DNA of 64,000 nt from Lateolabrax maculatus (GCA_031216445.1 CM062204.1:10966501-11030500), one strand, 5' to 3'; counted from the stretch's first letter, positions 26,328 through 37,559 are shown. Notes: generated by a model from the sequence alone, not told the origin. Numbers and translations: made by a program.

Positions 26328-28756
26328 AACCTTTTATGACCATAAATAAGGTCACGGACAGTACCAGCCCTCAGCCATGTGCTCCTGCTTATGTCTCTAG
26401 TGTACTGTACAAAGGTTGCACTCATTTTGGAAAACTGTTAAACCATGATAATCATTGTTTTGGTCTGTTCATTTCTAATAATTTGATCTCAAATGGGCAA
26501 AAAAATCTGAGCTTTCAATCTGGACAAAAGTTTTGATTACAAAACAGTTGACAGGATGAACTCTTTCACATAGCAACCTGAAGTGAACCGGTGTTCTCTC
26601 GCTGCAGTTGAGAAGCATCCTCCTCAGCAAAGAGACAGTCATCAGCCCTTTTCTACTGGCCTTAACCATTTGCGTCTGCAGCAGATAATCACCATCACTG
26701 CACAAATTATGTTGTTCCACTTTCCTCTCTCTGTGCCCTCTGCTTCTGTCTTTCCATTTGCCCTTGTTTTAGTGTGTAAAAGGCCAATTTGAGTTTTGCC
26801 CAGTTGTGATTTCATTCCATGAAAAATTATCCCACCTAAAAAAATAAATAAAACCAAAAAACACAGAAAAATAACATAAAAGACAAGAATCGTAATTATG
26901 ACTTTTTGATGACGTCTGCATCTGTTTCGTACTCATAGTTGTTTTCTTGAACAAGTTTTCTCACTTTGCATAGAAAATGAAAAGCAGGGTACTTTGCCTC
27001 TCAAGACTAGAAGGGAGAATTGGTTCTCTTGAGACTGTTCTAACAACCCAGCGCTGTCACACCCAATTTCGGGGCTATTTGACCCATTAGATGTCAGTGT
27101 TTGGGAAACAAACAAGCAGTGCTTAGAGGTTTGATGGGTATAATGATGTGGGCTTAGTGATGGAGGGTGCCCTCTGAAAAACATTTGCAGCATATGGTCA
27201 AAGGACAAAAAAATCGCTGTTATCAGATTTTATATTTTCTCAAGGAGATGCTTTGTCGAGGAAAGAACTAAAATAAGGAAGGAAGGACTGAAACAAGCAA
27301 GGAAGGAGTGACAAAAACTGTCTATGCAACATTTATTTGCAAATAATCTTCTGAGATTTTTCTAAAAACATAAATTTAAATTTCTCAAAAAAAAAACTCA
27401 AACAGTGTGTTGAGGATGATCCACATCATCTGGGGTCATTGCAGAATTGATCATTTAACATTCACTCAGCGTTTTCACAAAGAAATCTAAGTCTGGGATG
27501 CATCAAGCTTTGGACTGGAGCTGGATCACCCTACATGCTTGTTGTCGTTATGCTACACAATTTTTACAGGCCAAAAACATGTTTATCAACAAATTGAGTT
27601 TACTTTTTATACAGTTGTATGCATAACACCTTGTCTGTGTTCCATGTTATTTATAGTCCTCGTAAAAATTGGATTTCATTTTATATTTGTTACATTTGCG
27701 TTTTAGTTTTCCTTTTTTTGTTTTTGTCTTGTGTATATTTGGACATGGAAGTGTGTTGTGTGTATGTTTAGGATTTTTAGGTAACATATTCCATATATAG
27801 TTTTGACTATGGAAATAAAGGCTTTGGTCTGTAACTCTTCAATCTTGACAATCCCTTTCTGACTGCATGGGTTGTAGGATTGTACCCCAGACTGAGTGTG
27901 TGAGTCGCTGGGGAATAAGGATGCTATGGCAGAGCTTTAACCTCATGCACACACTTGTATTGATCCGTACAAGCCTCAGTGACTGTTGCTACAGAGCGGG
28001 CTGCACTCTGTCACACAGTGCTCCCCCTGTCAGTGGTCAGTGGCAACTAAGGAGGACTACAACCCTTCACACACCAGTATCCAACACACACCCGTCAGCC
28101 TCTGGGCTAACACACTGCCACCAACCCTGCCCCTTTCCTCCCGCCTCACCCGACCACCCTCGCTCCCCCATCCCCTTTTTCTTTCCCTCTTTCTCTACCT
28201 CACTTTTCCTCTAATGAGTTGCAACACTGATAACGAGCCTGATGATCTTCCATTGATTCGGCTATCACTTGCTTGTCTGGTAATTGATCCGTAGCTGAGC
28301 CTCTAGTTAATTATATGGGCTTCGACATGGACCCCTGCCCTGGGGGGAATTCTCAAGTCCTGCACAATAATAGTTTTAATAAAGGAGCCTGAGGATCTCC
28401 TGCATCCTTTTTTTTTCTGCCCATTCCTGCTTCCCAGCATTTTTCATCTTTCCATTTCCTCCATCCTCCCTGTTTCCCTCCTAAATTTCTCCATCTCCGT
28501 ATTTTTACTTCTGTGTCTCTTCTTTGTTGCCTCTGTCATCATGGCTATTACCATCAGCAGAGGCAAGGGGGAAGGAAGGGAAAGGGAAAAAAAGAGGGGG
28601 AGAGATGAGGAGGGAGAGTGAGCAATATTGGCAGAGTCCACTCCTCCCTCCCACAAATAACAGCCATTAACCAGCCAGGTCAGAAGCTGAGCCACCAGCT
28701 TGACTTGAAACACTGAGTGCCACTCGACAAACCCACAGAGTTGCACATTTACAGCC

Positions 28757-28786
28757 GGGGAGGGGGGGAAGGGGGGGGGGGGGGGG
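28757..28786. repeat. poly-G tract, including 16 uninterrupted G
   Basis: Three G runs, the last being 16 G at 28771-28786. This is the first of several long G/C homopolymers around the bnc2 promoter. Confidence 0.95.
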
Positions 28787-29857
28787 CAAGGGAGAGACAG
28801 AGAGAGATAGAGAGGAAGAGAAGCGTGAGCTGGAAAGCAAAAAGGAACATTGGCCGCTAAATTGTCACTTAATATAATTAGCCTCATGCATTACCTTTTC
28901 AATAAGTTTTTAAGAGCAGTGCATGCGGTACATAGACAGGAGGTGACACATTATGCCTTTTATGACAAGACTGCTTGTGGCTTCTGACAAGCCGCAGGCC
29001 ACTATGCAAAAGATAAATGAAGAAAAAAGAGTAGAAAGAGAGGGGGGTGTAGTGAAAGAAAGACAGAGCGAGGTAAAGAGATCAAGAAGTAGAGAAAAAC
29101 ATCACAGGAGACAAAAGCAAAGGATTAAGACGTAGGTAGGGAAGGAGAAAGAAGTGAAGATGTAAATTGCACTTGAGACAAAAGACACTTTGTAATTGGA
29201 CATTTTCAAAGCGGAAAGAGACACACTGTACACTTTTCTATCTGCTAGCAGAAATCCCTTGTACATAATCGCAACGACCGGTGTGATAATCTCAGAAAAG
29301 GTTAACAGTATACTGCCATTAGTACACTGTACAAAAGGCTTTTAACAGAAAACCAAGCACCTGTCTGCAGCAATTTACCACAAAATTTGAAGTGACTTTA
29401 TATATCAGAAGCCATTTAAAGTAGCCGAGGAGAGAAGTTCTCTCTCTGTCCCTTTCTCTTTTGTTCCTCGGCGGTGGAAAGATCACAGTGACATCTCCCT
29501 CTCGCTGCGGACGAGGCACCTGGTCTGTCATTTCTCTAATGATGGTCGGATGAAAAGACGGGGTGGAGAAGAGGAGATGGGAGATTTAAAGGGAAGGGGA
29601 GAAGGAAAGGAGGAGGAGATGGGGGGGGGGGATGTCTTCATTGTTTGAGATGTGTCCTATGCTGTGTCAAAGGAAGCATAGATCTCCTTCCTCATTTTTT
29701 TGTTTTATCCTCCTGTGTGTCTTTTTCTCCATGTCTGCCTCCCTTTACTCGTCCATCCCTCATTTTATTCCCTTACCTTTGCTGCTGTGGGGACCAATTT
29801 GGCTAAAATGGAACCTCTTCCTCATTTTTTTCTTAATTAAAATCTGAGAGCCTCTGC

Positions 29858-29886
29858 GGGGGGGGGGGGGGGGGGGGGGGGGGGGG
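29858..29886. repeat. poly-G tract, 29 G
   Basis: Uninterrupted G homopolymer about 0.9 kb upstream of the inferred first exon. Length may be unreliable after sequencing. Confidence 0.95.
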
Positions 29887-30359
29887 TGTTCCTGTGTGTG
29901 TGTGCCTGTGAGTGTGTGTGCTCAAATGCATGCTGGTGGCAGATTGCCTGCGTTCCATTAGTCTTTCATTAGAGTGGGAGAAAATCAAACAAAGGCACCA
30001 GATTTCTTCGAGATATAACAAGTCTATTGATATTTTTTTGTTTATTTTTGCTTGTTTTTTTAATTGCTGCCCTAAAAAATTATAAATAGAACCACTTTCA
30101 GCTGTGATCAAAGAACCTTTCGGTAGAATACAAACCTGAATTTTCCCATTTTTTAAACAAAGAAGCAAACACTTAGTCACAGCCTGCCACTGTGACGCTT
30201 TTCTTCAAGTTGTTATTTTTTTCAAGGTAAAAACTGAGCTCTCTTGCTAAGCACTGCGTGTTTGTGTGTGGCAGGATGGTCCCTCAGGAGAACTAAGTTG
30301 CTCTGAGACGTGCCGGCCACTCGCAGCGCAAATGGTAATAAGGCAGGGGGACAAACGCT

Positions 30360-30381
30360 CCCCCCCCCCCCCCCCCCCCCC
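30360..30381. repeat. poly-C tract, 22 C
   Basis: Uninterrupted C homopolymer inside the inferred bnc2 promoter. Confidence 0.95.
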
Positions 30382-30435
30382 TTCTCCTGCTCTGCGATGG
30401 CGCTTGCCCCCACCTTCCTCCCCTTAGCAGAGGAG

Positions 30436-30436
<1 letters not shown>

Positions 30437-30467
<31 letters not shown>
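30437..30467. repeat. (TG)n microsatellite
   Basis: Uninterrupted TG tract within the inferred promoter. Confidence 0.93.
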
Positions 30468-30469
<2 letters not shown>

Positions 30470-30670
30470 AAGCGTGCAGCACGATGTCATTGAGCATCTC
30501 AGAGTGGAGCAGCACAGTTGACTCAGTTGAGCCCGCACCGGCCCGGCACACACACGCTCACTCTCCTGCTCCCTTACACTCACACACACACACAGACACT
30601 CAGAGAGCCACCGTCTCTCTCTCACTCTCACTCTCACTCTCACTCGCTCGCTCTCACATGCTCTCGCTCT

Positions 30671-30673
<3 letters not shown>

Positions 30674-30703
<30 letters not shown>
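30674..30703. repeat. (CA)n microsatellite
   Basis: CA tract just upstream of the candidate bnc2 first exon, after a CTCA-rich stretch (30612-30672). Confidence 0.93.
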
Positions 30704-30720
30704 CGCACACACCACACGCA

Positions 30721-31010
30721 CAAGCTCAGGCGCTCAGTTCAGTTCCTCAGCGGCTGCAGTGGAGTACAGAGGAGTCAGACAGAGAGAGGGAGAAGCAGGG
30801 AGAGAGGAAAAGAGAGAGGACAGTCGGCACAGCGCGGACGTCGAGAGAGGGACACAATCACAGAGAGGGAGAGAGAGAGAGAGAGAGAGAGTGTACGGGA
30901 GAAAGAAAGGGAGAGAGAGAGAGAGGAGCGGGAGGCAGGGAGAGCTGGATAGCTGGTGGCTCACTCCCACACCTCATCTTCACTTTGCTGGGACAGGCAC
31001 AGAATTGATG
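30721..31010 (+). other. bnc2: bnc2 candidate first exon: 5' UTR ending in the start codon
   Basis: This GA-rich leader contains no ATG from 30721 to 31007. The first ATG (31008-31010) is immediately followed by GTAAGA, a near-consensus splice donor at 31011. Joining it to the phase-0 acceptor at 32007 gives Met followed directly by SKEAELDV, an open frame through the next exon. The fit of ATG, donor, phase and missing upstream ATGs makes this a strong model for one bnc2 5' end. Human BNC2 is known for several promoters and N-termini, so longer isoforms from a more distal first exon may also exist. The ATG context is weak (T at -3, and T at +4 after splicing), so some initiation could shift to Met at 32256. 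The 5' boundary is a guess: an initiator-like TCAGTTC lies around 30740, and no TATA box is evident. Confidence 0.68.
30776..30945. repeat. (GA)n-rich purine tract in the bnc2 leader
   Basis: Almost all purine on the + strand, with a pure GA core at about 30859-30891. It lies within the candidate 5' UTR. Confidence 0.9.
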
Positions 31011-32006
31011 GTAAGAGACCTTTATGCGTTTTATTGCTGCGACTGTTTGTTATAAGGAGCTTTTCATGGGACTTTTTTTTGTATTTAGAAATTTTGAAAC
31101 ACTTTTTTTGTGAATTTTTTAACTCAAATTTTGTTTGCTTGACATTCACATTTTCTGTGAAACTGTTTGTTTACGTTTCACATTTAGTTGTTTTTTGCTG
31201 TTTTGGTTAAAAATATGGAATACATTTTTTATTTTTTATTTCTTTAAGACTTACTTATTATATTAGAAAAAAATAATTACATATATTACACAGAATTGCA
31301 TAGATTTGTTTTTATTCTTATGTGTGCATGTGTTCAGTGTTGTAGTCCCGAGGTTGTTCAACTTTTTCTTTCATACTTTTTTGCAATTTCTCTTATATTA
31401 GAGTACTGTTTATCCGTGTCTGAATGTGTGCATGCATGCATGTGGGATGACGTGTTTTATTGTGTGTGTTCGCTTGTAAGTGTGAGTCCATGTCCGAGTA
31501 CAAAATGACTGACAGATGGATTAAAGCAAAAACTGAGGCCACGGGCAACATCATGCACCCCTCCTCGCTAATTCCCATAACCCCCCTCGTTTTTCTTTTT
31601 GCTCCATTCTTGCTCACCTTCTCATCAGCCCCCTCCTCACCTCCATCCTTCTTCTCATCCCTCCTCACCTCCAGTGCTCCGCTCGTCTTGCCCTGTCCAA
31701 GACGAGGCCCCTGAGGAAATTCGCTGCAAGCCCTCTTTTCTCTCTCTTCTTGAGAATTAACTTCACACACACACACACACACTCCTTCGCCACCAGAGCT
31801 GCCAAGAAACCTCACATGCATCTACTCCCTCAACTCCCCTCTCAGTGTTATCCTCCTCGAGAAGCAGGACCCGCACAAGACGAAAGAAAGGCAACAGGAC
31901 CCCAAAAGAACCCACCTTCACTGACTTTTTTTTTTTCTTCTCTCCTCCTTCACACTCCCACATCCCTCCTGCCCTCCCCCTCTGTCTCTCCCTCTCTCTG
32001 TCTAAG
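31011..32006 (+). other. bnc2: bnc2 intron between the first exon and the SKEAELDV exon
   Basis: This 996-bp interval starts GTAAGAGACC and ends with a pyrimidine-rich tract and CTAAG. Its first half is T-rich. The second half has a short CA tract (about 31762-31782) and a long CT-rich tail that would serve as the polypyrimidine tract. I see no other coding signal inside. The purines at 31841-31915 are not flanked by convincing splice sites. Confidence 0.65.
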
Positions 32007-32360
32007 TCCAAGGAGGCAGAGTTGGATGTGAGAGGCAGTGAGTGCGACACAGTCCCACAAGAGCCCGGCGCAGACCCCGAGCCGCCCAGGCCACCTCCAG
32101 CTAAGGCTAACGGACACACCGGCACCGCTGGCGTTTGCACGAGAACCCCCTCCAGTAGCCACAGTAGCAGCAGCGCCACCAGCAGCAGCAGCAGAAGTGG
32201 TCTGGGTGGCATTAGCATCGTTAGCAGCGGCGCTGAGGGAGCAGGCGAAAGCTCCATGCAGTTCAGCACCAGACCGCCTAGTGCTGAGCAGCCGGGCTTC
32301 ATGGGGACATGGCAGCAGCAGAGCACTGACAGCAACCTCCTCTACAGAATGTCCCAGCAG
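32007..32360 (+). CDS. bnc2: basonuclin 2, N-terminal coding exon (partial gene)
   Basis: This internal exon encodes 118 residues of basonuclin 2, a nuclear C2H2 zinc-finger protein of mesenchymal, skeletal and pigment-related tissues. Seen: a long pyrimidine tract ending in CTAAG precedes 32007, and CAG|GTACGT follows 32360; both ends are phase 0. The frame starts SKEAELDVRG, close to the mammalian segment SEEAEVDVRE. It then runs through a Pro/Glu-rich stretch (exon residues 19-31) and a Ser-rich stretch (about 48-64), then MQFSTRP (Met at residue 84, base 32256), and ends with GFMGTWQ and NLLYRMSQQ. Mammalian BNC2 has MQFGTR, GFMGTWQ and NLLFRMSQQ here, followed by AIRCTLVNC in the next exon. 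BNC1 lacks this block, so paralogue confusion is unlikely. The unspliced frame upstream of 32007 has no ATG back to its stop, so an upstream exon must supply the start unless Met84 is used. The zinc fingers lie outside the window. Confidence 0.93.
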
Positions 32361-33406
32361 GTACGTCAGCTCAGCCTCACCCCCTCGTCCTCTCCACTGT
32401 CTCCTCTCTCCTTCCCTCTTCCCACATTCTCGGTCTATACTCGAGGACAAAACTCTTGTTTTTTTCTCCTCTTGGTGTCCGTTCAGATGTTTGCGGTTGT
32501 GATTCTTACGACCTCTTGGTCTGTGTGTGAAAAAGAGAGTTGTCTGTGTGTGTTTTTGTGAGTATGTAATTTAAGGGGTGGGTGGGGGGGTGGTGGTGGT
32601 TGTGGGCAGTGTTGTGTTTGTGAAATTTCAAATTAAGAACCCTTACTTGCAACTGTATTTTTTTGCAACTTTTTCCCCCCTTTTGAAATATATCAGATTT
32701 GATGTTGTGTGTATGTCTTTATGTTGTTTTATACACACCATGTCTCAAAGTGTTTTCATTCATTTGGACTCTCTGTGTGTGTGTTCCTCTGACCAATTCA
32801 GTCATTTTCTGCTGAAAAAGAAGAAAAAAAAGAACAACCAAAAAAAAAAAACAAACACAAATTTTTAATGGAAAATGTGCACAATGTCAGATAATTCATT
32901 TATTTCACCATTTGATGGATTATCCCTTGTCCAGATTCGTTACATACATGCTTAAGTCTCCTTTAATTGGTCTGTGAGCGGTGTGGAGTTTAAAAGCAAG
33001 CAATAGCAGTGTTTTGGTAACCTCAGTGCCGATAAAGACTCGGGAAGGGGCCCCCCTCTGGGACCGGCTAATTGACTTCATGTGGCCGGGGCAGGAAGCC
33101 CCTTGCACGGCTACAGGACAGCAGAGGAGCCGCGAAAGAACACAGGCTTGCCTGGAAAAGTAGTGATGATAACGGAGAGCCTCCACCGGCGGAGGGAAGC
33201 CCGGCTGCTGTCACGGATGTTGCAACGAATTTTCTCTCTCGTTCGGTAACCTTTTATTTATTTTTTTTTATTCCATTTTTTTTTTTATGCTTTTCAAGTA
33301 GAGCCCAAGTTAGGAAAGAGTGTGATTTTGAAGGGACGGAGGGAGGTTTGTGGTTGCGGCGGATGAAGGAGAGGGGAGAGGAGTGAGACTCGACTTTTGC
33401 GCAAGT

Positions 33407-33450
33407 GCACGTGTGTGTGTGTGTGTTTGTGTGCGTCCGTTCGCGTGCAC

Positions 33451-33494
<44 letters not shown>
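33407..33494. repeat. (TG)n with CG steps
   Basis: Alternating purine-pyrimidine DNA including GTGCACGTG and CGCGTGCACGCG, then a long pure TG run. The alternation favours Z-DNA. Confidence 0.92.
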
Positions 33495-33495
<1 letters not shown>

Positions 33496-33550
33496 GGGGG
33501 TGGGGGGGACGGTAAAGATAGAGGATGGTTGTTAGGTTGCAGTTAATCAT

Positions 33551-33736
33551 AGCGGGACCCGCAGGCGCTCCGTACCGCGCACGGGCTGTTACGCACGCAG
33601 GCCACAGCGGTTCTTGCGCAACAGCTTCGCCGCGGCGCTGTGTTGTAAATGATGAGGAACTTCTTCTGTCACCTTGGCGGTATTTACAGCCCGGAGAGTC
33701 TAAACCCCGGAGGTGGATCCGTGAAGGTGAAACCGA
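33551..33736. promoter_or_regulatory. CpG-dense block in the bnc2 intron (candidate alternative promoter)
   Basis: I count about 20 CpG dinucleotides in roughly 190 bp, including runs such as TACCGCGCACGG and TTCGCCGCGGCG. The flanking intron is CpG-poor. A CpG island 1.2 kb after a 5' coding exon could be an alternative promoter, an enhancer-type unmethylated island or an antisense start. No ATG with a good donor in bnc2 phase is obvious on the + strand. Confidence 0.45.
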
Positions 33737-36700
33737 TGTGTTGCAACTAAAACATATCTCCATGTAACTTTTGGTAACATTTTCTAGAGCATATTTTCCG
33801 ATGTTCTTTTTTTTGTGTGTGTGTGTGTGTGTTTGTGTGTTTCTTAATGATAAATATCCCATCGCTGCATTTCACTCAGCCTGCATTTTTTTTTTTTTTT
33901 TTGAACGAAATGAATCGCATCCCTGCACTTTTCGCGCACATCATGCATCAGCATCATATATTTTTACAAGCCCCTGTGCTTAAATTTTCCTGAAGGGGAA
34001 AAAAAAAAAAAAAAAAAAAGGATAAGTGAATCGCGTTGCATTCAGAGAGGAGCGCGCTCCTCTTCTCTCCTCCTCTCCCGGTGTGAAGCAGGTGGACGGG
34101 CCCCTGCGCTCAGCACCTGCTGGGACCCCACGTTTGCATCCCCAGTCCTTTTTACAAATGCGCACCGTTGTTTCAATATAATCAGCTGTGGGACTCGCTG
34201 TTATTTATCCTTCCTCGCACCACTTAGAAGACATCTTCCCATGTTTAGTAGGCATGACATAAATCCTCCGAAGGAAGCCTGTTCCTTGACAGACTCGCCT
34301 TCTTGGAATCTAACCGATAATGACTTTGTGTTTGCCGAGCCTGGCGCACCCTGGGGTGTTGGATGAGAGAAATGCGTTATGGGCTTGTGTTTCAAAATCT
34401 CCCCTCTCTCCCTTAAAGATCAACTATGTGACACGAGGGATCCGGTATTTTATCGTTGTTAGGCCAAATTATATTTCCATCTGATCGATAGAGACGCGAA
34501 TCAGCTCCACGCGGCGCGTTTAGGACAGAGGCGCAGGGCATCACCGAGCCCAAACACTTGGCAACACCTCTGACATCCCCTGCAAATCACACACGCAGGG
34601 CGAGACTTTAGGAAATGGGAAAAATAAGACTTTGACGTGAATGCAGGCATTTATTTATTTATTTGTTTGTTTATTTTGCTGTTGCGATGACATGGACGAG
34701 CTGGTGGTTTTACAGCAGGTGTCTGATCACGTCGTTGCGTAAAGATCAGTGACCGATGGAGGGAAAGAAAGTCGAGCAAAGATTTTAATGATCAAATTAT
34801 GAATCAGGAGATCTGATGTTCAGTCTCCCCCCCACCACCCCTTCTCTTCACGACGTTTTTGTAGCAAAATCAAACCATAAAAAAAGCAGCACCTGTCTGG
34901 CTCAGCGTAAAGAAAATTACTTAAACAAAATAGACGCCAGGTTGAGAACAAATGTCACCTCAGAATTTATCGATTTCCTTTTTGATTGAATCCTGTAATC
35001 AACACAGTTTCGCGTGTTTTATATTACGGCTGTTGCTGTGAATTATTTTTAGAAGTAATATATTAATTTATTTCCACATTCACTGAGATGATTTCACGAC
35101 AATGACACATTTCCCTAAAAAATATTTGCCTAAAGGTGATGCTTTTACAAATTGGAGGAACAGATGAAACATGCAGGTGAATTAAATGTTTTTTCTTATG
35201 ATTTATTAAGTCTGGGGTGTTAAGATTGCATACTGATAATATATCTACATGCAATCGCTTTTCATTATTGCGTGTTTCTCTAAACTAACGAAATTAACAA
35301 CAGGGGCGAGTGAAGCACCAGTGTAAGCGAATCATTTACACCTTCCATAACAGGCCTTGATAGGCTTTTAAATCTTTGAAGAAACTTTCTGTTTCTAAGC
35401 CACATAGCACGAGATTAAACAACCTTCATAATCCACGCAAGTGTCAACAGGAAACAACACGAACAGCATGCAATTTAAATAAAATCAATGAAATGGATTC
35501 GATAAATACTGCCTGTTTTCTCAGCTTCCTAATGTTCAGAAATTGGTGCACACTTTGCAAAACACTGCAGGAGGACGCGTTAATAATTGTTTTTATGGGG
35601 GGAAAAAAATACAAACATTAATTAGGAGTTGAATTATTTCCCAGGCATTACGGAGTGATAATATTTGGAGCCTTAATTGACCCGCTGCTGTACATGCGTG
35701 GCTATGAATATCGACCCTTGCAGGTTAAAAACCCCGGAGTTAAGTGATACTACGAGCCTAATTGGTTCATCAGGGATAATTCCTCCACAATGCAGCAGCC
35801 GTAGGCCGCCTCTTTTTTTTTTTTTTTTTTTTTTTTCCCTATATTTTCTCCTCGGCTTCAAGTCGAGGAATGTGGGAACAACTCAAGGTTAGAAAAGCTC
35901 GTAAAACATGTGCCTTAACCTCCACCTGAGGATCTGATGCTGCCACCCAGGCTTCCAGCAGACCTCGGAGGGGAAAAGAGAGAGAGAGAGAGAAAAAAAA
36001 AAAAAGGAAATCAGTGCATGTCTTCAATCTGAAAACTACCTCTAAAATAGCCTCTTCCTTTTTCTTTTTGCAAGGGTGCTGTAACGCGGCTTCCTTTGAA
36101 GTGCGACAGGTCGACTATGGGCCGAGACCTGGACGAGGTACAGTGGCATCACAGCTTCTGTCTGCTCTCAGTGCTCCCTGCTTCATCTCTCACCGAGGCT
36201 CTTATATCCACAAGTCAATGCAAGGGTTTATAATGTAGAAATATGCGTTTAAAATAAATGTAGATTTTTAGTTAATAATAGCAATAATTAGGCTACAAAA
36301 ATAATAAACGTTTTCTAAATGTAATTTTAGCATTCTTTATATTTCACATGAATTTAGCACTTTGTAATTTTTTTCTTAAATTTTGAAGCTTGAAGCATTT
36401 TCCTTTTCTTTATACCATGTTTCTGCAAATTTAAGATCCTGAAAAACTAAACTAAATAAAATCAATATTTATGTATTTTTATCCATAATATAATTTTTTT
36501 CCACCTTAATGAAAAGAAAAACTGTCTGGTGATCCGTCCAGAATGCCTGTTTTTAATACAGTATCTAATTGTTGCACAGTATACAGGCATTGTGGCATTG
36601 ATCATATAAATATGTTAAATATCGTCTATAGGTATTTTTCTTTTTTTTTAAAAAAAAAAATCCACCCTAAATATCTGCTCTGAATTTCTAAAGTCTGGCT

Positions 36701-37426
36701 TCAGTTCTTCCATTTCCATCTTTCTTCAACATTTTCTTGTGTTTTCACATCTTGTGTCATATTTAAACTTTTCGTCTGGATCGTTATGGGTTGACTTTCC
36801 TTCATTCCATACATTTCGTTAATGCGGTGCAGCCTATACAATCCTGTCTGTGTACGCTCAACCTTTGAGAGTGAATGCTGTTAGCTCTTAGGGCATGATG
36901 ACAGACATATTTGTGGAATAACATGCTCTGCTTTGTTTTGTCTGACTGAAGAAATGAGGTTGATATTATCCTCTTCAGTGCAGATCACAGAACGCGCTAA
37001 TCTGCCCATTAACACACTGATACACTCACAGTGGTGAGCGTGTGTGTGTGCACGCACATTGTTTTACACAGTGGGGTACAGGCGTGTTGCATGTTGCATA
37101 TGTGGTGCATATGCATTGCTTCTTACCACTGTGTGGGACTGGGAGGCAGTGATTTGATGCATATGTGTAGAATTATCCACAGTCAGCGAGTGTGTGTGTG
37201 TGCGTGTGTCGTTACACTCAACTGTTATTATTTCCATGTCTGTCTTTGATGGGTCGTTGCACACGGAGCATATGGATGCCTATACGTGCATGTATCTGGT
37301 GTCATGTGTGTATGTGCGCGCTCTGACAGTTTAAGTTTAAGTATGCGCATGTGTGCGTTACGGCGCTTGTGTCCGTGCTTTTGCCATTTATTTTTCTGAG
37401 TGGGTGGCTAAATACTCATATGCCAG

Positions 37427-37428
<2 letters not shown>

Positions 37429-37468
<40 letters not shown>
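37429..37468. repeat. (TG)n-(CG)n microsatellite
   Basis: Pure TG run ending in CGCGCG. Confidence 0.93.
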
Positions 37469-37473
<5 letters not shown>

Positions 37474-37557
37474 CATGAAAGAGAGAGCGAGAGAGAGTGA
37501 GAGCGAGAACAAGCCAGCGAGCGTGTGCAGTTTTGTGGGTGTGTGTCCTCTGCCTCT

Positions 37558-37559
<2 letters not shown>

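Larger units (their letters stand above)
14293..30289. other. non-coding sequence upstream of the bnc2 promoter
   Basis: No exon is supported. Besides the two dispersed-repeat copies it holds a CT tract (15160-15198), a TG tract (15369-15391), 13 G (16529-16541), a TG tract (23211-23242), a (TGG)n tract in G-rich DNA (24121-24470) and TG-rich DNA (25666-25720, 26286-26327). G-rich runs lie at 28757-28786 and 29858-29886. Unique-looking stretches that could be conserved non-coding elements lie at 19100-19225, 21060-21190 and 28850-29000. I looked for the mammalian upstream exon encoding DWPAYFKVPCCGV and did not find it. Confidence 0.5.
30290..30720 (+). promoter_or_regulatory. bnc2: inferred bnc2 proximal promoter, pyrimidine/CA-rich with CpG patches
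   Basis: The block lies directly upstream of the candidate first exon. It holds CpG-containing patches (30308-30330 and 30534-30548), a run of 22 C (30360-30381), a TG tract (30437-30467), a CT/CTCA-rich stretch (about 30612-30672) and a CA tract (30674-30703). At about 30.72-30.78 kb the strand composition flips from pyrimidine-rich to purine-rich. Promoter function is inferred from position and composition only; no TATA or CCAAT element stands out. Confidence 0.45.

Noticed and set aside
30310..31008. 232-codon open frame across the inferred bnc2 promoter and leader
   Set aside because: It translates into Pro, His-Thr, Ser-Leu and Arg-Glu runs from C, CA, CT and GA tracts. It overlaps the leader and stops at the splice-site ATG. 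Low-complexity artefact.
31845..32561. 238-codon open frame containing the bnc2 exon unspliced
   Set aside because: The part before 32007 has no ATG (it opens at a GTG) and is the polypyrimidine region of the intron. The part after 32360 follows a clear GTACGT donor. Only 32007-32360 is real coding sequence.
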